A stretch of DNA of 64,000 nucleotides from positions 434,001 through 498,000 of the forward strand of contig NZ_AP018920.1 of the NCBI RefSeq assembly GCF_003945385.1. The letters run 5' to 3'. How positions within the stretch are numbered: the stretch's first letter is position 1; every line of letters begins with the position of its first letter. The notes under the pieces are model-generated. The model was given only the letters and a program-made list of their open reading frames with translations. It was not told the origin of the DNA and searched no databases. Origin of the DNA: Pseudonocardia autotrophica. GTDB taxonomy: Bacteria > Actinomycetota > Actinomycetes > Mycobacteriales > Pseudonocardiaceae. Positions 11,049 through 19,297 of this stretch are shown here, one piece after another. The position numbers were made by a program, and so were the translations under genes.

Positions 11049-13013
11049 TCACCCCAGCGCGCGCCGGACGAAGTCGACCTCGGTCGCGATCAGGTCGAGC
11101 TGGTCGGAGACGACCAGCGAGCCGTGCCCGGCGTCGAACCGGCTGACCTCGTACCGGACCGGCTCCCCGTGGTCGGCCCGGGCGGCCAGCGCGTCGAGGT
11201 AGTTGTCGATCTGCCGGATCGGGCAGCGCGGGTCGTTCTCCCCGGCGAGCACCAGCACCGGCACCCGTACCGCGTCGACGTAGGTCAGCGGGGACGTCTC
11301 CCGGTAGAGATCGGGCAGCTCGTCCGGGGAGCCGCCGAACAGCGCCCGGTCGAACGCGCGCAGCTGTTCCATCTCGTCGGCGTAGGCGGCGACGTAGTCC
11401 GCCACCGGCACCCCGGCGACGGCCGCCGCCCACCGCTGCGGCTGGGTGCCCGCGGCCAGCAGCGCCAGGTATCCGCCCCAGGACCAGCCGTCGACGGCGC
11501 ACCGGGCCGGATCGACGGTGCCGTCGGCGACCAGCGTGTCCTGCACCGCGGCGACGTCGGCGAGCTCGGTCAGGCCCGGCCTGCCCTCGATCGCGTCCCG
11601 CCAGGCGGATCCGTAGCCGGTGGAGCCGCGGTAGTTGACCTCGACGACGGTGAAGCCGGCCTCCACCCAGGTCGCCCGGCTCGCGTCGAACCGGTCCTCG
11701 TCGGCGGCGTGCGGGCCGCCGTGCAGCACGAACACCGCGGGCGCCGGCGCAGCTGCGGTACCGCCCGCAGTCGCGGCAGTTGCCGCAGTCGCTGTAGCCG
11801 CGGTGGTCGCCGTCGTGTCCGTGGCTGACGCTGTGTCCGTGGCTGACGCATCGCCCGTGGCTGACGCAGCGCCCGTGGCGACCGTGACCAGCGCGTGCAC
11901 CGGCCCGCCCGGCCCGTCGGCCCACACGTCGCGAACCGGCAGCGAGCCCGGCGGACGCTCGCCCGGCGGGGCGAGGAGCACGTCGTCGGTGCCGTCCGGG
12001 TGCAGTGCCCGGATCTGCGACGGGACCGCCGCCGACGACGAGGAGTACTCGACGGTGCCGTCCTGCCGGATGTCGGCGGAACCGACGCAGCCCGGCGCGG
12101 TGGGCAGCTCGGTCAGCTCGCCACCGGCCAGGTCGTAGCGGAACAGGCGGGTGCGGGCCGCGTGCGTGTGCGCGACCAGCAGCGCCGAGGCGTCCGGGTA
12201 GAAGCCGCCGACGAGCTCACCCGGCAGGTCGAGCAGGATCTCGGTGACCTCGCCGGTCGCCGGGTTCCAGATCAGCAGCTCGTCGCGGCCGCGGCGCTCG
12301 TGCCCGACGAGCAGCCGCTGGTCCCCGGCGACCGGGGAGAACTCCAGCGCGTCCAGGCCGCGGCCCGGGCCGTCGTGCAGCTCGGCGACGGTCTCCCCGG
12401 TGTCGAGATCGAGCACCCGCAGCGACGGGTGCCGGGAGTCGCCGTGCTCGGAGTGCGAGATCGCCAGTAGCGTCTCGTCCTCGGACAGGGAACCGACCGC
12501 GGCGTCCTCGGAGTGCTGGTAGACGACGCGGGCCTCGTCGGCCGAGCCGCGCTCGTGCACGAGCAGCGTGGTGCCGTCGTCGGTGGAGACGCCGATCGCA
12601 GTCCGGCGCCGGCCGATCTGCAGCCCGGCCGGGTAGCCGTCGCCGGCCCCCGGCACGGCGGGCTCGGTCGGTGCTCCCGGCCCGGCCGCCCACGGCTGCG
12701 CGACCCAGTGGCCGAACTCGTCGCCGTCGGTGTCGGCGAACCACCACACCTGCGATCCGTCCGGGGGCAGCACGGCCGAGGTGGTGCCGTTGCGCCGGTC
12801 GGTCACCTGCCGGTGCTCGCCGGTGGTGCGGTCCCAGGCGTGGATCTCGAACGTGCCGGTCGCGTTGGACACGTAGACGGTGCGGTCCGGTGCGTCCTCC
12901 GCCCATGACGGCCGGGACATCCGGACGGCCGTGAACCGGGAACGCCAGCGCTGCTCGCGCTCGTCGTCGAAGAGCTTCGCGGGGACCGGAGCGACGGGGT
13001 GGGAGGTCACCAC
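11049..13013 (-). CDS. S9-family prolyl oligopeptidase-like peptidase
   Basis: 654 residues. An N-terminal beta-propeller with repeated blades (about 40-370) is followed by an alpha/beta-hydrolase domain with the triad Ser511 (GWSWGGYLAL), Asp594 (AGENDPRCP) and His630 (FDAGHGSL). It probably cleaves short peptides after Pro or a similar residue. It lacks a signal peptide. Between the two domains is an unusual Ala/Thr/Ser/Asp low-complexity insert of about 40 residues, encoded by an 18-bp tandem repeat. The start is one of two adjacent GTG codons (13013 or 13010), with no clear SD. Confidence 0.88.
   Translation of the reverse strand: MVTSHPVAPVPAKLFDDEREQRWRSRFTAVRMSRPSWAEDAPDRTVYVSNATGTFEIHAWDRTTGEHRQVTDRRNGTTSAVLPPDGSQVWWFADTDGDEFGHWVAQPWAAGPGAPTEPAVPGAGDGYPAGLQIGRRRTAIGVSTDDGTTLLVHERGSADEARVVYQHSEDAAVGSLSEDETLLAISHSEHGDSRHPSLRVLDLDTGETVAELHDGPGRGLDALEFSPVAGDQRLLVGHERRGRDELLIWNPATGEVTEILLDLPGELVGGFYPDASALLVAHTHAARTRLFRYDLAGGELTELPTAPGCVGSADIRQDGTVEYSSSSAAVPSQIRALHPDGTDDVLLAPPGERPPGSLPVRDVWADGPGGPVHALVTVATGAASATGDASATDTASATDTTATTAATATAATAATAGGTAAAPAPAVFVLHGGPHAADEDRFDASRATWVEAGFTVVEVNYRGSTGYGSAWRDAIEGRPGLTELADVAAVQDTLVADGTVDPARCAVDGWSWGGYLALLAAGTQPQRWAAAVAGVPVADYVAAYADEMEQLRAFDRALFGGSPDELPDLYRETSPLTYVDAVRVPVLVLAGENDPRCPIRQIDNYLDALAARADHGEPVRYEVSRFDAGHGSLVVSDQLDLIATEVDFVRRALG
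11812..11885. repeat. 18-bp tandem repeat inside the S9 peptidase gene
   Basis: The unit GTGTCCGTGGCTGACGCT recurs about four times with small changes (TCGCCCGTGGCTGACGCA, GCGCCCGTGGCG). It is flanked by shorter GCAGT/GCCGC repeats up to 11755. It stays in frame and encodes an Ala/Thr/Ser linker, so length variation between strains is likely. Confidence 0.8.
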
Positions 13014-13085
13014 GCGATCGTGCCGAATGCCACGATCGGGTGTGCCGGGCGGGGGTGGTAACGCCTCTTGCGGCAGCATGGAGGC

Positions 13086-13481
13086 ATGCGGAAGGCGGCC
13101 GGTATGTTGCTCGCCGGAATGCTGGTGACGGCCACGGCCTGCGGAGTCCCGGCGGCGGGTGCCGGGCCGGCGGGGCCGACCATCGTCGCGACCGCCGGCG
13201 CCGACGGGATGACGCCCGTCCGGTTCGAGCACCGCTCGGGCGAACCGGTCGAGGCGGTACCGACCGTGATCGTCCCGCGCGGCACGACCCTGGTCCTCAC
13301 CGTCGGCAGCGACGTCGCCCGCCGGGTGCTGATCCCCGAGCAGGGCCGGGCGGTCGACGTCACCGCGGGCGGGACCGTCACGGTCCGGTTCATCGCGCTG
13401 GGGACGCTGTCGGTGCGGGTCACCGAGCCCGGCGCCGACGACGGCGGGACCGTCATCGGCCGGGTGCAGCCCCGGCACTGA
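13086..13481 (+). CDS. Secreted lipoprotein with cupredoxin-like domain
   Basis: 131 residues. The type II signal peptide ends in the lipobox LVTATAC, with Cys at about 19. The mature part is beta-rich (PTVIVPRGTTLVLTVGSD, VDVTAGGTVTVRF), as in cupredoxin-like proteins, but I see no copper-ligand Cys or Met. A binding or structural role outside the membrane is more likely than electron transfer. ATG 13086 follows GGAGG. The gene is divergent from the S9 peptidase, with 72 nt between starts. Its stop codon lies in a short tandem repeat. Confidence 0.75.
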   Translation: MRKAAGMLLAGMLVTATACGVPAAGAGPAGPTIVATAGADGMTPVRFEHRSGEPVEAVPTVIVPRGTTLVLTVGSDVARRVLIPEQGRAVDVTAGGTVTVRFIALGTLSVRVTEPGADDGGTVIGRVQPRH

Positions 13482-13530
13482 TTTCCGGCACTGATTTCCG
13501 GCACTGATTTCGGCACTGATTTCCGGTACG
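13471..13530. repeat. Short tandem repeat CGGCACTGATTTCC (about four copies)
   Basis: The 13-14 bp unit begins in the last codons and stop of the lipoprotein gene and continues for about 50 bp. The third copy lacks one C. It looks like a slippage-generated minisatellite and I see no dyad within it. Confidence 0.8.
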
Positions 13531-13563
13531 GAGACCGGCGCCGATCCCGGCGCCGGACGCGGG

Positions 13564-14157
13564 TCAGACCAGCTCGTCGGCGCGTTCGGCGATCGCGCGC
13601 AGGCCCTCCGCGATGTCCACCCCGGTCGGGGCGGTGTCCGGGTCGAGCAGCCACTGCACCATCACGCCGGTGAGCAGCGCCTGATACACCGCGCCGAGCA
13701 CGTGCACCCGGCGGTCGGCGGCGGCCGCGTCCTCCTCGGACACCGTGTGGAAGGTCAGCGCCAGGCCCTCGCGCACCTCACGCTGCGCCTCGGCCAGCTT
13801 CGCCCGCAACTCCGGCAGCCGCTCCGCCTGGGCGAGCGCCTCGACGTGGGTGGACCACAGCCGCCGCTGGGTGCTGAACAGCCCGACGACCCTGCTCCAG
13901 GTGTTCTCGACCCGCTGCTCGGGATGGCTCGGCTCGGTCCCCGGCTCGGCCAGCGCCCGGTCCAGCTCCTCGCCCCAGGCGGCGGTGGCGCGCAGCAGCG
14001 CCTCGACGAGCAGTGCGTCCTTGGACCCGAAGTGGTAGCCGATCGAGGCGAGGTTCGTGCCCGAGGCCGCGACGACGTCACGCGCGGTCGTGCGTCCGAA
14101 GCCCTTCTCGTAGAGGCACTGCGCGGCCCCGTCCAGCAGCTCCTCGCGGTGTCCCAT
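13564..14157 (-). CDS. TetR-family transcriptional regulator
   Basis: 197 residues. The N-terminal helix-turn-helix (about 5-50) shows TTARDVVAASGTNLASIGYHF, with a typical GYHFGSKDALL recognition end. The C-terminal all-helical domain would bind a ligand. ATG 14157 is taken as the start; the upstream ATG at 14196 falls inside the dyad. A 10-bp inverted repeat about 20 nt upstream is the likely autoregulatory operator. The gene is downstream of the DUF1707 gene on the same strand. No obvious target transporter is adjacent. Confidence 0.88.
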   Translation of the reverse strand: MGHREELLDGAAQCLYEKGFGRTTARDVVAASGTNLASIGYHFGSKDALLVEALLRATAAWGEELDRALAEPGTEPSHPEQRVENTWSRVVGLFSTQRRLWSTHVEALAQAERLPELRAKLAEAQREVREGLALTFHTVSEEDAAAADRRVHVLGAVYQALLTGVMVQWLLDPDTAPTGVDIAEGLRAIAERADELV

Positions 14158-14177
14158 GATCGGCAACGTATCGGGTC

Positions 14178-14210
14178 CGGATGAACGTCCGTACACCGGC
14201 CGTTCATCCG
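14178..14210. promoter_or_regulatory. Candidate TetR operator (10-bp inverted repeat)
   Basis: CGGATGAACG (14178-14187) and CGTTCATCCG (14201-14210) are perfect inverted repeats with a 13-nt spacer. On the minus strand a TACGTT hexamer between the dyad and the regulator's ATG could be the -10, which would put the dyad over the -35 region. Confidence 0.65.
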
Positions 14211-14230
14211 ACGGTGGACCGGCGGAGCGG

Positions 14231-14668
14231 CTACCGGTTCCCGCGCCGCGGCCGGCCGATCCCGGTCAGCCACAGGGTCAGCAGGACCGCCCCGGGCGGC
14301 GCCGAGACCCAGAGGAACCACGGGTACTCGACGCCTGCGGTGAGCGCGACGATCCCCCAGCCCGACACCGCCACCGCGGTCAGGCACAGCCAGATGACGG
14401 CCAGCACCTTCATCGCGACGCCGCCGGCCGAGTCGGCGAAGACCAGTCCGTCGTTGCGCCGCCGCTGCGGCGGGGGCAGATCGCGGGTGACCCGGCCCAG
14501 CTCGCCGCGGGTCCGCATCCGCCAGACCTCGGCGATCCGCTCGTCGAACTCGGAGAGGTCGATGAAGCCGTCGTCGTGCGCGGTGCGCAGCCGTTCGGCG
14601 ACGGCGTGCCGCTCGGCGTCGGAGATCCGGACCTGCTCGGGATGCACCGGCTCGTTCACCGCATCCAT
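14231..14668 (-). CDS. DUF1707 and two-helix membrane protein
   Basis: 145 residues. The N-terminal DUF1707 domain (about 12-65) has RISDAERHAVAERLRTAHDD, then GFIDLSEFDERIAEVW. This short motif is very common in actinobacteria and its function is unknown. Two transmembrane helices follow (about 85-107 and 115-135), with a basic tail. It may be a membrane stress sensor or an accessory factor. The start is ATG 14668. The TetR gene lies downstream on the same strand with its own putative operator. Confidence 0.88.
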   Translation of the reverse strand: MDAVNEPVHPEQVRISDAERHAVAERLRTAHDDGFIDLSEFDERIAEVWRMRTRGELGRVTRDLPPPQRRRNDGLVFADSAGGVAMKVLAVIWLCLTAVAVSGWGIVALTAGVEYPWFLWVSAPPGAVLLTLWLTGIGRPRRGNR

Positions 14669-14710
14669 GATGCCCGTCGGTGCCGGGTTCCTGCCAGGAG
14701 CGCCCGGGAT

Positions 14711-15646
14711 TCAGGGGATCAGCACGAACTTCCCGACGGCGGTGCGCTCGGCATACGCGCGGGTCGCGGTGGTGACCTCGTCCAGCGGGAGCGGTGTGGG
14801 CTCCGGCGGGTGCAGCTCGCCGCGGGCGATCCGGCGCAGCACGTCGGCGGCCAGGTCCCGGGCGGCCGCCGGATCGGAGCGCGACCAGTCACCCCAGTCG
14901 ACACCGACGACCGTCCGGTTGCGCAGCAGCACCACGTTGGCCGGCAGCCGCGGGATCTCCCCGGAGGTGAAGCCGAGCACGCAGAACCGCCCGCCGGGCC
15001 CCAGCGCGCGCAGCGCGGCCTCGGCCGCCGGGCCGCCGACCGGGTCGACCACGACGTCCGCGCCGCCCCCGGTGTGCTCCCGGATCGCGGTCTTCAGGTC
15101 GTCGTACCCGATCGCGGCCTGCGCGCCGGCGGCGAGCGCGGCGTCCCGCTTGCCCTGCGCGGAGGCGACGGCGAGCACCCGGGCCCCGGCGGCCCTGGCG
15201 CAGTCGATCGCGGCGAGCCCGATCGCTCCGGACGCCCCGAGCACCACGACCCACTCGTCGGGCCGGACGGCCACCCGGTGCTCCAGGGCGAACGCCATCG
15301 TGCCGTAGTTCTCCGCCGCCGAGGCGGCGATCCGCGGGTGCACGCCGTCCGGGACCGGCACCAGCAGGTCGGTGTCGGCGACCAGGTGCGAGGTGAGCCC
15401 GCCGAACGAGGGCAGCAGTACGAGGACGCGTTCGCCGCCGGCGCGTCCGGCCACCGCGTTGCCCGGGGTGAAGGGCAGCGGCGGCCGCAGCTGGTAGCCG
15501 CCGCGGGCGATCAGGCCGTCGACGAAGCTGACCGCCGCCGCCTCGACCTCGACGAGCACCTGACCCGGGCCGGGCCGCGGATCGGGCTCCTGCACGACGG
15601 TCAGCCGTTCCGGATCGGCGAACTCCTGGCAGAGCACCCGTCGCAC
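14711..15646 (-). CDS. Zinc-type alcohol dehydrogenase-like / quinone oxidoreductase
   Basis: 311 residues of the medium-chain dehydrogenase superfamily: an N-terminal GroES-like domain (PGPGQVLVEVEAAAVSFVDGL) and a Rossmann domain with WVVVLGASGAIGLAAID, then DVVVDPVGGPAAEAAL. The zinc-ligand Cys cluster of true alcohol dehydrogenases is absent, so it is closer to NADPH:quinone oxidoreductases. GTG 15646 follows GGAGG. It is divergent from a TetR gene 150 nt away, which probably regulates it. Confidence 0.88.
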   Translation of the reverse strand: MRRVLCQEFADPERLTVVQEPDPRPGPGQVLVEVEAAAVSFVDGLIARGGYQLRPPLPFTPGNAVAGRAGGERVLVLLPSFGGLTSHLVADTDLLVPVPDGVHPRIAASAAENYGTMAFALEHRVAVRPDEWVVVLGASGAIGLAAIDCARAAGARVLAVASAQGKRDAALAAGAQAAIGYDDLKTAIREHTGGGADVVVDPVGGPAAEAALRALGPGGRFCVLGFTSGEIPRLPANVVLLRNRTVVGVDWGDWSRSDPAAARDLAADVLRRIARGELHPPEPTPLPLDEVTTATRAYAERTAVGKFVLIP

Positions 15647-15797
15647 AGCGCCTCCTCGTATCGTGGTCGCCGGTCAGCCTGCCATCCGGCGCCCGGTGGG
15701 CACCCCGGGCCCGGACGTGATCCACTCCCGTGATCGCGCCCGATCGGGTCCGGCCGGGGGGCGTGCGGAGCGGCTCCGAAGGAGGATCATCACGACC

Positions 15798-16502
15798 GTG
15801 TCCCCCGATCGCCGCGCGAACGGTCCCGGTGCGCAGGAGCGGCCGGTCGACGGCCGGAGCACCCGCTGGCAGGCCCATCGCGCCCGCAGGCGCGAACAGG
15901 TGGTGGACGCGGCGCTGCTGGTGCTGGGGCGGGAGGGCCGGGATCTCGGTCTGGACCAGGTCGCGCACGAGGCCGGGGTGACCAAGCCGGTGATCTACCG
16001 GCACTTCGGGGACCGGGCGGCGCTGCTCGACGCGATGGCCGAGCGGGCGACGAACCTGCTGATGGAGCGGTTGATGCCGGTCCTCTACGACGAGGGGGCG
16101 ATCCGGCCGCGGATCCGTGCCTCGGTCGGTGCGTTCATCGGGTTCCTCGACGAGTCGCCGAACGTCGATCTGCTCTTCCGGCGCCGGCTGCCCGGCCAGG
16201 GCGGCGACGTCGTCGACGCCGGGCGCGAGTTCGTCGCCGCCGCGCTGACCGATCTGCTGTCCGGCTATCTCGGCTCGCTGGGGTTCGACGTGCCGGAGCT
16301 GGTCCAGGTGTGGGGCCAGTCGCTGGTGGGCGCGGTCCAGGCGACCGCCGAGTGGTGGCTGGCGCACCGGACGATGCAGCGCGACGTCGTGACCGAGCAC
16401 CTCACCGCCCTGATCTGGGCGCAGATCGACGGCATCGCGCGTCAGCACGGCATGGTGCTGGATCCGGACGCACCCCTCCCGAAGGTCAGTGGTCCGAAAT
16501 AG
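15798..16502 (+). CDS. TetR-family transcriptional regulator
   Basis: 234 residues. A disordered N-terminal 25 residues precede the helix-turn-helix (ALLVLGREGRDLGLDQVAHE, then AGVTKPVIYRHFGDRAALLDA). The C-terminal ligand domain contains ELVQVWGQSLVGAVQATAEWW. The start is GTG 15798, with AGGAGG 12 nt upstream, a long spacing. The position opposite the oxidoreductase gene suggests control of that gene and of itself. AT-richer DNA follows the stop. Confidence 0.88.
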   Translation: MSPDRRANGPGAQERPVDGRSTRWQAHRARRREQVVDAALLVLGREGRDLGLDQVAHEAGVTKPVIYRHFGDRAALLDAMAERATNLLMERLMPVLYDEGAIRPRIRASVGAFIGFLDESPNVDLLFRRRLPGQGGDVVDAGREFVAAALTDLLSGYLGSLGFDVPELVQVWGQSLVGAVQATAEWWLAHRTMQRDVVTEHLTALIWAQIDGIARQHGMVLDPDAPLPKVSGPK

Positions 16503-16637
16503 TCGTTACTCCGCGTATAGAGTAATCTCCCGCCCGGTCGGCACGGTGCGCAACTATCGCAAGCCGGTTGATTACTGCGTGTACATGCGAACGGGCCTTC
16601 CAGGAGTCCCGGACGCATCGCGTGCGGAGGGGGATCC

Positions 16638-16838
16638 ATGATCGAGGCGACGAGCGACGGGGAGGCGGAGCGTCCGAAACCGGACGGTCCGGACGATCTC
16701 GCGCCGGGCGGGCCGCGGGCGAAGGCCCGCGGCTGTCTGTGTTCGGTGCTGGCCAATGCGGCGTACCGCTCGGGCACGGTCGAGGACCCGTGCATCGATC
16801 CGCGCTGCCCGATGCACGCCGCCCCCGACGGGGCCTGA
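16638..16838 (+). CDS. Small Cys-rich protein, unknown function
   Basis: 66 residues. The first 30 are acidic, Pro/Gly-rich and probably disordered. The rest reads RGCLCSVLANAAYRSGTVED and then PCIDPRCPMHA. Four Cys and a His (CxC...CxxxxCxxH) could bind a metal. ATG 16638 is preceded by GGAGGGGG at good spacing, and the upstream DNA is notably AT-rich, consistent with a promoter. It lies 110 nt before the WhiA-like gene, separated by a large inverted repeat. Confidence 0.65.
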   Translation: MIEATSDGEAERPKPDGPDDLAPGGPRAKARGCLCSVLANAAYRSGTVEDPCIDPRCPMHAAPDGA

Positions 16839-16879
16839 CCACGACCACGACGGGGCTGTCCCACCGCCCCGTCCGGCCG

Positions 16880-16921
16880 GCGGGGTGGGGTCACCTCGGG
16901 GGACGTGTGACCCCACCCCGC
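16880..16921. promoter_or_regulatory. 15-bp perfect inverted repeat before the WhiA-like gene
   Basis: GCGGGGTGGGGTCAC (16880-16894) pairs with GTGACCCCACCCCGC (16907-16921) across 12 nt. It sits 27 nt before the GTG of the WhiA-like gene. It may terminate the small Cys-protein transcript, attenuate the next gene or bind a dimeric regulator. Confidence 0.8.
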
Positions 16922-16948
16922 TCTCGTGCGCACTTGCAGGAGGGACCT

Positions 16949-17902
16949 GTGTTCGATGCCGAGCGCATCACCGCGGAGCTGCACCGGGAACTCGGTGCGG
17001 TTCGTGACGACCGTCCCGCGGTCCGGCACGCGAGCGTCGCCACCCAGCTGCGGCTGGTCGGTGAGGTGTCGACGGCGGACGGCCGGACCGTCGTCCGTGC
17101 CGAGTTCGACAGTCCCGATCTCGCCGTCCGGCTGCGCCGGGAGCTGACCGAGCTCTACGGCCGCACCGGTGGCCGCAGCGACGTGGTCACCGCCGTCGGG
17201 CGCCCCCCGCACTATCTCGTCAGGATGACGTCGAGGGGCTCCGACCTGGCCAGGGCGACCGGGCTGGTGGACCGGCTCGGTCGTCAGGTGCTCGGGCTCC
17301 CGCCTGCGGTCGTCGCCGGCGGGGCGACGGTCGCGGCCGGGATCTGGCGCGGTGCGCTGCTCGCCCGTGGGCGGATCGTCCGGTCGTCCGGCCGCGTCCG
17401 GATCCTGGTGGTCTGCCCGGGGCCGGCCGTCGCGCTCGCACTGGTCGGCGCCGCACGCGCGCTCGGCGCGCTCGCCACCGGCCAGGAGACCGCGGGCGGG
17501 CACCGGGTGCTGATCCGCGATCCCGGCAGTGCCGACGCCCTGTTGCGCGCGACCGGCGCGTCCGGCGTCGCGGACCTGCTGCTCCGCTACGCCCGGATTC
17601 CGGACGAGGCGCCGGCCGCCGCGCCGAACCCGATGCTGGAGACGGTGAACGCGCGCCGCAGTGCCGAGGCGGCCGACCGGACCGCGGCCCGGGTGCGCTG
17701 GGCCCTGGACGTGCTCGGGCCGGACGTGCCGCCGCTGCTGCGCGACGCCGGGCTGCTCCGGATCCAGCACTCCACGCTGTCGCTGTCCCGGCTGGGGACG
17801 CTCGCGGATCCGCCGCTGTCCAAGGACACCGTCGCCGGCCGGTTGCGGCGGCTCGTGCGGTGCGCCGAGGAGCGGATGCCGGACCACGCCGAGCAGGCCT
17901 GA
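16949..17902 (+). CDS. WhiA-like sporulation/division regulator paralogue
   Basis: 317 residues. The order matches WhiA: a LAGLIDADG-like region (about 25-220) with QLRLVGEVSTADGRTVVRAE, AAGIWRGALLARG and PGPAVALALVGAARALGALA, then a C-terminal HTH (about 235-310) with DVLGPDVPPLLRDAGLLRIQ, then LSRLGTLADPPLSKDTVAGR. It diverges strongly from canonical WhiA, and the expected partners rapZ and yvcK are absent here, so it is probably a second copy with a changed role. GTG 16949 follows GGAGGG. The ATP-grasp operon begins 108 nt downstream. Confidence 0.8.
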   Translation: MFDAERITAELHRELGAVRDDRPAVRHASVATQLRLVGEVSTADGRTVVRAEFDSPDLAVRLRRELTELYGRTGGRSDVVTAVGRPPHYLVRMTSRGSDLARATGLVDRLGRQVLGLPPAVVAGGATVAAGIWRGALLARGRIVRSSGRVRILVVCPGPAVALALVGAARALGALATGQETAGGHRVLIRDPGSADALLRATGASGVADLLLRYARIPDEAPAAAPNPMLETVNARRSAEAADRTAARVRWALDVLGPDVPPLLRDAGLLRIQHSTLSLSRLGTLADPPLSKDTVAGRLRRLVRCAEERMPDHAEQA

Positions 17903-18009
17903 GCCGGGCCCGACCGGCGCCACGATCCACCCGGAAATCTCCCCCGGGGTATGGTCGGGGTGATCGAAAATTGCGAATGCGAATGCGCTGAAGTGGGAGG
18001 AATTGCCGT

Positions 18010-19251
18010 ATGCCTCAGGCCGATCCGGTCAGCAGGAATCCAGATAAGGGCTATGTGGCGCTCCTCGGCTGGAGTCTGAACGCGGTCGAGGCGCTGGCCC
18101 GGTTCGACCGGCGATACGTCGTCGTGGCCCCGGACTGGGCCGAGGAGTACTGCCAGGAGCACGACATCCCGTACGTGCCCTGGAACTTCGAGCGGCTCAA
18201 CGACCGCTCGATGGAGATCGCCGAGACCTTGCAGGAAATGCAGGTCGACGTCGCGATCCCATTGTTCGAGGAGACCGTGGAATGGGCCGGCGCCATCAAT
18301 TCGGTGCTGCTCGACAATCCGCGCCTGTTCGGTCAGGCGATGCTGCTCCGGGACAAGGCGCTGATGAAGCGCCGGGCCCAGCTCGGCGGCATCCGGGTGG
18401 GGATCTTCGAGGAGGCCCACGACCGGGACGACGTGATCCGCTTCCTCAAGCGGGTCAACCAGACGCTGCTCAAGCTCGACGGTGACCCGAACGACCCCAT
18501 CCACCTCAAGGCGTTCGACAAGGCCGGCTGCCTCGGGCACCGGGTGATCCGTACCCCGGACGAGGTCGACACCATCCCGGACGAGGAGTTCCCGGTCCTG
18601 ATGGAGTCGCACCTCGACGGCTGGGAGTTCGCGGTCGAGGCGTGGGTGCACAAGGGCAAGATCAAGTTCCTGAACATCTCGGAGTACGTGACGCTCGGCT
18701 ACTCGGTGTTCGTCCCCGCGACCCCCGAGCTGGAGCGGTACCGGCCGGCGATCACCGCCCAGATCGAGAAGCTGATCAAGACCTTCGACATCGAGTTCGG
18801 GTTCGTGCACCCGGAGTACTTCGTCACCTCCGACGGTGAGATGTACTTCGGCGAGGTCGCGTACCGGCCGCCCGGCTTCAAGGTTTTCGAGCTGCTCGAG
18901 CGGGCATACGGGTTCAACGCGTACCAGGCCCTCGTGCTGGCCTTCGACCCGAAGACCACCGAGGAGGAGATCGACGCCTTCTTCCCGAAGGAGGTCGAGG
19001 ACGCCTCGGGTGTCGCCGGCTGCTTCGGCGTCTACCCGCGCCGGCGGGTCGTCAGCGAACTGCAGATCCCGGAGGAGACGGAGGACGACGACTACTACGA
19101 GTCGCACGACCTGTCGTCCCCGCTGGAGGAGACCGTCACCAAGCGGACCGCCTTCGGCACGCACTGGGGTCTGCTGTACTTCTTCGGCGAGGACCCGTAC
19201 CGCATGCGTGATCTGTTGAAGAAGCAGGAAGAACTCGACTTCTACGTCTGA
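18010..19251 (+). CDS. ATP-grasp ligase, substrate unknown
   Basis: 413 residues. The N-terminal pre-ATP-grasp Rossmann-like part (about 15-110) starts with YVALLGWSLNAVEAL. The ATP-grasp core (about 115-310) has DKALMKRRAQLGG, EFPVLMESHLDGWEFAVEAW, and the metal/ATP end EYFVTSDGEMYFGEVAYRPP with Glu269, Glu282 and Arg286. The usual ExNxR is changed to EVAYR. Such enzymes join a carboxylate to an amine or thiol through an acyl phosphate. The C-terminal 60 residues are very acidic (EETEDDDYYESHD) before a basic end. SD GGGAGGAATT precedes ATG 18010. The gene is followed 46 nt later by a predicted papain-like protein, probably its functional partner. Confidence 0.85.
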   Translation: MPQADPVSRNPDKGYVALLGWSLNAVEALARFDRRYVVVAPDWAEEYCQEHDIPYVPWNFERLNDRSMEIAETLQEMQVDVAIPLFEETVEWAGAINSVLLDNPRLFGQAMLLRDKALMKRRAQLGGIRVGIFEEAHDRDDVIRFLKRVNQTLLKLDGDPNDPIHLKAFDKAGCLGHRVIRTPDEVDTIPDEEFPVLMESHLDGWEFAVEAWVHKGKIKFLNISEYVTLGYSVFVPATPELERYRPAITAQIEKLIKTFDIEFGFVHPEYFVTSDGEMYFGEVAYRPPGFKVFELLERAYGFNAYQALVLAFDPKTTEEEIDAFFPKEVEDASGVAGCFGVYPRRRVVSELQIPEETEDDDYYESHDLSSPLEETVTKRTAFGTHWGLLYFFGEDPYRMRDLLKKQEELDFYV

Positions 19252-19297
19252 GGCCGCCCCCGGCCGCTGCACGTGGGAACCCGAACGAGGGAAGCCT

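Noticed and set aside
17951..18079. A 42-codon ORF with an ENCECECAE segment upstream of the ATP-grasp gene, at first a possible precursor peptide
   Set aside because: The Cys-Glu run comes from a short GCGAATGC repeat, the ORF overlaps the SD and start of the ATP-grasp gene, and it has no SD or leader-core layout.
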